Below are positions 12,718 to 13,179 of a DNA stretch of 13,179 nt, in pieces (position 1 is the stretch's first letter; every line of letters starts with the position of its first letter). Both the position numbers and the translations under genes were made by a program. The DNA is taken from contig JAITBW010000083.1 of NCBI GenBank assembly GCA_031283385.1, positions 1 to 13,179 on the forward strand, written 5' to 3'. The stretch comes from Nitrososphaerota archaeon (GTDB lineage: Archaea; Thermoproteota; Bathyarchaeia; Bathyarchaeales; Bathycorpusculaceae). The notes under the pieces are model-generated. The model saw only the letters and a list, made by a program, of their open reading frames with translations. It searched no databases and had not been told where the DNA came from.

Positions 12718-13107
12718 ATGGCGATGAGCAAGAAAAAGAAACAGAAACACACCATAGAAGATACACCACAAGTTGACGAAAATACGCTATTTTTACGTGT
12801 ATCCGAAATCATAGAGAAACGCAAATACCGCGCCATCACCCAAGTCAATCAGGAAACAACCTTGATGTTTTGGGAAGTAGGACAACACATTAACTCTATT
12901 GTACTTGAAAACAAGCGTGCCGAATATGGCAAAAACATTTTGACGACACTGTCGGCAAAATTAATGGCAAAATATGGAAAAAATTTCACAGAACGAAACC
13001 TGTATAGAATGTCGCTATTTGCCGAGCGCATACCTGATATAGAGATTTTGCCGGCACTGTCGGCAAAATTGAGCTGGTCACACATTATTGAACTACTACA
13101 TCACTAA
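12718..13107 (+). CDS. DUF1016 (YhcG-like) protein, truncated N-terminal domain
   Basis: A 129-residue fragment matching the DUF1016 N-terminal domain: LFLRVSEIIEKRKYRAITQV, MFWEVGQHI, RAEYGKNILTTLSAKLMAKY, FTERNLYRMSLFAERIPD and ALSAKLSWSHIIELL. Full proteins of this family, as I know them, are about 340-370 residues with a C-terminal PDDEXK nuclease-like domain, and are often mobile and found near restriction systems. Here the reading frame stops just after the SWSHIIELL motif, and family-like residues continue in another frame, so the gene is broken. The ATG at 12718 (another at 12724) has GAGAGGT 7 bases upstream. Two in-frame copies of a 16-base repeat lie at 12947-12962 and 13055-13070, both encoding LSAKL. 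Confidence 0.8.
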   Translation: MAMSKKKKQKHTIEDTPQVDENTLFLRVSEIIEKRKYRAITQVNQETTLMFWEVGQHINSIVLENKRAEYGKNILTTLSAKLMAKYGKNFTERNLYRMSLFAERIPDIEILPALSAKLSWSHIIELLHH

Positions 13108-13179
13108 CACTAAAACACTTGATTTTAAATATCTGATGCGGCATAATAGCATCAGAGAGTTCACAGCATGAATAGACAA
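13108..13179 (+). pseudogene. Decayed continuation of the DUF1016 gene
   Basis: Beyond the stop at 13105-13107 the next frame (starting 13082) reads ...NTKTLDFKYLMRHNSIREFT, then A, a stop and ID. DUF1016 proteins usually continue SWSHxxELL with a K-rich stretch, then S-[IV]-R-E-L-R-x-Q-I-D. The SIREF...ID remnant sits at about the expected distance. A frameshift near 13100 plus an in-frame TGA at 13166-13168 would explain it. The remnant runs off the window, so the C-terminal domain cannot be inspected. Confidence 0.6.

Noticed and set aside
1..13179. CRISPR array, insertion sequence or attachment site
   Set aside because: No regularly spaced repeats, transposase or tRNA-linked direct repeats were seen.

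Overview
The window is archaeal. It carries eukaryote-type ribosomal proteins (L24e, S28e, L7Ae, L40e), the H/ACA RNP protein Gar1, a TFB general transcription factor, Alba chromatin protein and an archaeal-type AspRS. TATA-like boxes lie about 25-30 bases upstream of the likely transcript starts, and transcription seems to stop at T-runs. The AT-rich composition and gene set would suit a TACK-group archaeon such as a Bathyarchaeia member. That placement is inference and was not tested.

Left part (1-3300). A leftward operon L7Ae-S28e-L24e (883 to 55) is head-to-head with a rightward gar1-tfb operon (1048-2257) across a 164-base double promoter region. A rightward DUF116 cysteine-rich protein follows (2395-3009). 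A leftward 53-residue L40e gene (3112-3273) comes next.

Middle part (3342-8818). A leftward Lrp-like regulator (winged helix plus RAM domain) precedes a leftward operon alba - zinc-ribbon/KH protein - aspS (6119 to 3942). A 299-base divergent promoter region then leads to rightward genes: an inositol monophosphatase/FBPase-family enzyme, a small heat shock protein with a long leader, a SWIM zinc-finger protein resembling the Sws1/Shu2 recombination family, and a 44-residue single-pass membrane protein with a clear promoter and ribosome binding site.

Right part (9001-13179). Two tandem moeA paralogues overlap by one base and are transcribed leftward; they act in the last step of molybdenum/tungsten cofactor synthesis. 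Upstream lies a leftward endonuclease IV-like TIM-barrel protein. At the right edge is a broken DUF1016 (PDDEXK nuclease-like) gene whose decayed remnant continues beyond the stop, the only clear sign of accessory, transferred DNA.

I see no CRISPR array, tRNA, rRNA or insertion sequence. Most of the window is core archaeal housekeeping. The points most worth checking are an L24e zinc-ligand replacement, a TFB with an altered linker, an AspRS with residues suggesting relaxed tRNA specificity, the Sws1-like protein next to a small heat shock protein, overlapping mini-ORFs in the hsp20 leader, and the DUF1016 remnant. I did not find a convincing new multi-gene system.
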